From the NCBI GenBank assembly GCA_905250115.1, contig CAJNOI010000151.1:158178-222177 (forward strand): a stretch of DNA of 64,000 nucleotides. Direction: 5' to 3'. Position numbers and translations under genes: made by a program. This document shows, piece after piece, positions 60,923-64,000 of this stretch (the first letter of the stretch is position 1; every line of letters begins with the position of its first letter). Source of the stretch: Adineta steineri. Its lineage: Eukaryota; Rotifera; Eurotatoria; Adinetida; Adinetidae. The notes under the pieces were generated by a model. It had not been told where the DNA came from. It did no database searches and saw nothing but the letters and a program-made list of their open reading frames with translations.

Positions 60923-62026
60923 ATGCCTCATTTACTTAGCAAGTTAACAAAATGTATTCATCGATCACATCGTACGACGAAAAGTGTGAAACCAAAAGTA
61001 ATTTGTGAAAAAAAATATATTTTAAAATTTAGTCGATTTGAATTAATGCCTGATGAAATTCTTCTTGAAATCTTTCAATATATTTCATTAATAGATTTAT
61101 TTAATGGTTTTGTTAATTTAAATTTTCGTTTAAATTTTCTTTTACGTGATATTCGTTCTGGTATTTGTATTGATCAAAATGATGATAAAATCAATCAATC
61201 ATTATTTTCTACACTTTATTATTTTTCAAATCAAATAACATATATTCATGTTGATCGTTATCCATTATTAAATCTTGATATATTTCCAAATCTTCGTTCA
61301 TTAATTATCTATCTTCCAACAACGAAACAATTATTATCAATAAATTCTAAAACAATGCCTTATCTTTCTCGTTTATGGCTTGGAATAATTGCTCAAAAAG
61401 ATCAAAGTATACTTTGTAATACATTATTTGGAAGTGAACAATTTTCTAAACTTTATTTTTGTAATTTATTTGAATTTAATTTAAATGATAATATCAATTC
61501 ATTTCAATATTCAAAAAATATTCGTAAATTATTTATAACAAATTGTCAAACAAAAGATTTTATTTTACTTTTATCATTATTACCTCATCTTGAACAATTA
61601 GAAATTTGTCTATCAAATGTTTTATCAACATTTTCACATAATTTAACAAATTTTTCTCATAAAAATTTACGAATATTAAAAATTGAATTTGCTGAAAAAC
61701 TTGGTCAATTAAATATTCTTAATTCTCTTATTTCATTTGTACCTTATGTTCAACGATGTACACTTATTCTTATTAATTTAATTAAAATTCGAGATTATGC
61801 ACATTTACAAAATATTCTTATTGAAAAATTTTTAGAATTAAGAGAATTTATTTGTTCAATTGATTATTATTGTCAATTAACAAGTAATGAAATGAGTTCG
61901 AAATTTCAACGATTAAGAACTAAACTTCCCTTTTTTCAAACAATGAAAGTTATACCTTGTGAAATACATCACAATCAATGTGTTAGAAAAACATGGATCA
62001 ATAAAACATTTATTCCAATTTGTTAA
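60923..62026 (+). CDS. F-box protein with LRR-like C-terminus, single exon
   Basis: 367 residues. A basic lead (SHRTTKSVKPK) is followed by the F-box FELMPDEILLEIFQYISLIDL and FNGFVNLNFRLNFLLRDI, which would bind SKP1 in an SCF ubiquitin ligase. The remaining 270 residues are Leu/Asn-rich with irregular LRR-type segments (FPNLRSLIIYLP, LPHLEQLEICLS, HKNLRILKIEFAEKL, VQRCTLILINLI). Same plan and nearly the same length as the three-exon protein at 53.6-54.8 kb, but without introns in the coding part. Substrate unknown. Codon use is strongly AT-biased like most genes here. Confidence 0.78.
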   Translation: MPHLLSKLTKCIHRSHRTTKSVKPKVICEKKYILKFSRFELMPDEILLEIFQYISLIDLFNGFVNLNFRLNFLLRDIRSGICIDQNDDKINQSLFSTLYYFSNQITYIHVDRYPLLNLDIFPNLRSLIIYLPTTKQLLSINSKTMPYLSRLWLGIIAQKDQSILCNTLFGSEQFSKLYFCNLFEFNLNDNINSFQYSKNIRKLFITNCQTKDFILLLSLLPHLEQLEICLSNVLSTFSHNLTNFSHKNLRILKIEFAEKLGQLNILNSLISFVPYVQRCTLILINLIKIRDYAHLQNILIEKFLELREFICSIDYYCQLTSNEMSSKFQRLRTKLPFFQTMKVIPCEIHHNQCVRKTWINKTFIPIC

Positions 62027-63550
62027 ACAAACAATACTAAGCTTTTATTTTATACAATCTTTTTTTTCTTTTATTTTGTTTTTATCATATAAACAATATA
62101 AAAAAATTATAGTTAATAATAGATATATAAAAGTATTTCATTAGAAATATAATATATAAATATCTATATAATAACGAGCAAATTATTCTGATATTATGAC
62201 TTTTGATACAACATTGAATATAATCTATGCCTAAAAAGTCTTTGCACAAAATGCTTGCTCATTTTTCAGTTGCTTAAAAACAATCAGGAATATTCAGAAT
62301 TTGTTCGTTTGTGGTCTATTTGAAAACATTTCAGACAAGTGAAAACCTGTAGATCAATATCAGAATCTTATATTCTTCCCGAATACACGCTCAAAAATTG
62401 TGTGTCTATTTTTTTTCCAAAACAATGAACGAATCTTCACAAGGCATTAGAATCAGTTTATAGGACGAACAAACATTGTTTTACAAAATCTGATATGCAA
62501 TGAAGTATAGATTTCAATTTTTAAAACAATCTCCGTAAATATCTGCTAAGTCAAAGTAAATTGTCGATAGCATAAAACTAAGCTGATATGAAAAATGAAA
62601 ATTTAGGCATCATCGTGGAATACAAAAATAAAAATCAAACAACGGATTTTCTCGAGCAAATTTTGCCCTACAAGCTGGTATATCAACAAAATTTTCAAAT
62701 TTCAATTTCATGCCAGCTAGTGAATATCTACGAAAAATATTTTTATTTACAAACTATACTTTTAGACATTTCAAAGATTTCCTCATTACTGTTTAATAAA
62801 AGTTAACATAAAAAATTCTTATCCTATATTCAGAAAAAGCAACAAATTCTGAATACTCCTAATTGTTTCTAAGTAACTGAAAATGAGCAAGCATTTTGTG
62901 CAAAGATTTTCTAGACATAGGTTATATAAAATGAACTACATTGATTTGACTAGCGTGTTTCGTTCACTTCCCAGAACCAAATGATCAGATCGATTTGTTT
63001 TTCATAATATATTCATGATATTTCATCTTCGATTCATGAAAAAATGTTTAAACATATATAAATGTATAAAACTATAACTATGTCCAATAAATATTCTAAG
63101 TTTTGATGAAAAATCATTTTGCATATATATTGAAAGATATTTTCTATTAAAATTAATTTGTACCATTATAGAATATTCCTATGATAACTTTAGAAATCTT
63201 AATGTTCGATCAAAAACTATAGTTTCATTTTAGTGATTCTATTTAAAGACTTTATTAAGTTATTTTTCAGTTCGAAATTGTTATACTCGAGTTGTTTTTA
63301 TTAACGAAAGAATTTTTGTAATTCTTTTTCGTATTATCGAAGAGACCTCATTTGAAAACAGAACATATGATTATTTTATTCATATATACAATGAACGATA
63401 TAGACATCTATCTTCAATCAATAAATGGTAGGTATATTTGCAAAACGTCAATATTATTTATTTATTTCAAGGTGAAGTCATAAATAAATGAATCAATGTT
63501 AATTTAGATTTTTCCTTATTCTATGACACATATTCTTATCTTTTATCTTG
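62027..63550. other. intergenic holding an inverted-repeat element
   Basis: Contains the element at 62228-62917; the rest is AT-rich with nothing recognised apart from the esterase promoter side, which is alignable with the flank of the 34.4-kb copy for about 50 bp before the leader ATG. Confidence 0.55.
62226..62919. mobile_element. 690-bp MITE-like element with long inverted ends and TA duplication
   Basis: Left end begins TGCCTAAAAAGTCTTTGCAC at 62228; right end, on the other strand, begins TGTCTAGAAAATCTTTGCAC at 62917. The two ends stay alignable for about 78 bp with roughly ten differences, including the shared blocks AAAATGCTTGCTCATTTT and ATTCAGAATTTGTT. Both are flanked by TA (62226-62227, 62918-62919), the target preference of Tc1/mariner and related families. 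The interior has no transposase. A 72-residue open frame inside (62588-62806) is not similar to anything recognised. Confidence 0.72.
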
Positions 63551-64000
63551 ATGAAATTGTGTAATAACATATGGAATATATTATTATGCATTGGCTTTTT
63601 CTTTTTTATAATATTTATTTTACTGGCGTTTAAACGTAAAATGCAATCTTCATCATCTCTTCGTTTTCTTGCAATTGGTGATTCATTAACTGCTGGTTAT
63701 AGTGATTATGGTTTATCTTTTCATCCATATTCGATTCAACTAACAAATTTATTTTCATCTCTCAATATTCCAATAACTGTTGATCAACATGGTGTAAGTG
63801 GTGAACATGTTGTTCCATCAATGGTCAAAAGGCTTGAAAAACTCTTATCAAATAAAGATAAATCATATTATGATTGGATAATTATATTAGGTGGTACTAA
63901 TGATTTAGGTTATAATAAAAAAGCTGATAAAATCTTCAATGAAGGTTTAAAACTAATGTATAATATGGTTCTTGAAAATACAAATCAAAATACAAAATTA
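63551..64000 (+). CDS. GDSL/SGNH esterase with N-terminal membrane anchor, cut by window edge
   Basis: 150 codons are visible from the ATG at 63551; the frame is open at the right edge. Residues 1-30 form a leader, MKLCNNIWNILLCIGFFFF then IIFILLAFKRK: a hydrophobic helix followed by basic residues, that is a signal anchor or uncleaved signal. The enzyme part starts MQSSSSLRFLAIGDSLTAG (nucleophile Ser) and continues through GGTNDL. It is nearly the same protein as the minus-strand gene at 34372-35013, about 28.5 kb away in inverted orientation. Differences cluster around HGVSGEHV (QGHCGDHV in the other) and KKADKIFNEG (KKGVDIFNQG). Without the leader the other copy should be cytosolic, so the pair may act in different compartments. 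Confidence 0.85.
   Translation, partial: MKLCNNIWNILLCIGFFFFIIFILLAFKRKMQSSSSLRFLAIGDSLTAGYSDYGLSFHPYSIQLTNLFSSLNIPITVDQHGVSGEHVVPSMVKRLEKLLSNKDKSYYDWIIILGGTNDLGYNKKADKIFNEGLKLMYNMVLENTNQNTKL

Noticed and set aside
62588..62806. 72-residue frame inside the inverted-repeat element
   Set aside because: No transposase motif or similarity; too short to support.

Overview
The window looks like nuclear DNA of a bdelloid rotifer, probably a Rotaria-like species. It is very AT-rich. Most genes are broken by short GT-AG introns (often about 45-60 bp, some longer), spaced closely and read from both strands. The gene content fits bdelloids: a degenerate ADP-ribosyltransferase fused to TPR repeats, F-box proteins, single-exon orphan 7TM receptors, a GDSL esterase family, and several genes of bacterial, fungal or plant type (an AA5 copper-radical oxidase, an HPP membrane protein, a bacterial-type peroxiredoxin, a GH13 glycosidase). 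G-rich tracts resembling the TGTGGG telomere repeat described in bdelloids also occur. The species call is inference from memory of these families; no database search was possible.

Layout. 0-8 kb: a TPR gene cut by the left edge, an ERICH3-like gene, a trypsin-like protease with a membrane tail, and an Hsp20-like protein with four IPPE-type repeats, all on the minus strand. 9-21 kb: a Nova-like KH protein, a nuclear receptor of the HR96/DAF-12 type, a four-helix membrane protein, a peroxiredoxin, a PH-like unknown protein, a Nup88-like nucleoporin and an orphan GPCR. 22-30 kb: an ART-TPR protein, a second ERICH3-like gene and a peptide-type GPCR. 30-41 kb is gene-poor and holds one GDSL esterase and one orphan GPCR. 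41-51 kb is an accessory island with higher GC: an intronless glyoxal/galactose-oxidase-like gene, two non-autonomous hAT-like transposons with perfect 8-bp target duplications (one carrying a nested foldback element), a tRNA-like sequence, telomere-like G-rich/C-rich hairpins, and a TRAF-type RING-MATH gene. 52-62 kb: a two-dsRBD protein, two F-box proteins, the HPP protein, SPEF1 and the GH13 enzyme. 62-64 kb: a 690-bp inverted-repeat element with TA duplication, then a second GDSL esterase that runs off the right edge and is a close inverted copy of the one at 34 kb.

No operon or obvious single pathway links the genes; it is ordinary eukaryotic neighbourhood structure with head-to-head and tail-to-tail pairs. 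The most interesting items are the transposon nest at 45-46.5 kb, the GDSL pair in which one copy has lost its N-terminal membrane anchor, the IPPE-repeat/Hsp20 architecture, and the likely foreign metabolic genes. Two 100-N assembly gaps (11184-11283, 43501-43600) both abut T homopolymers.
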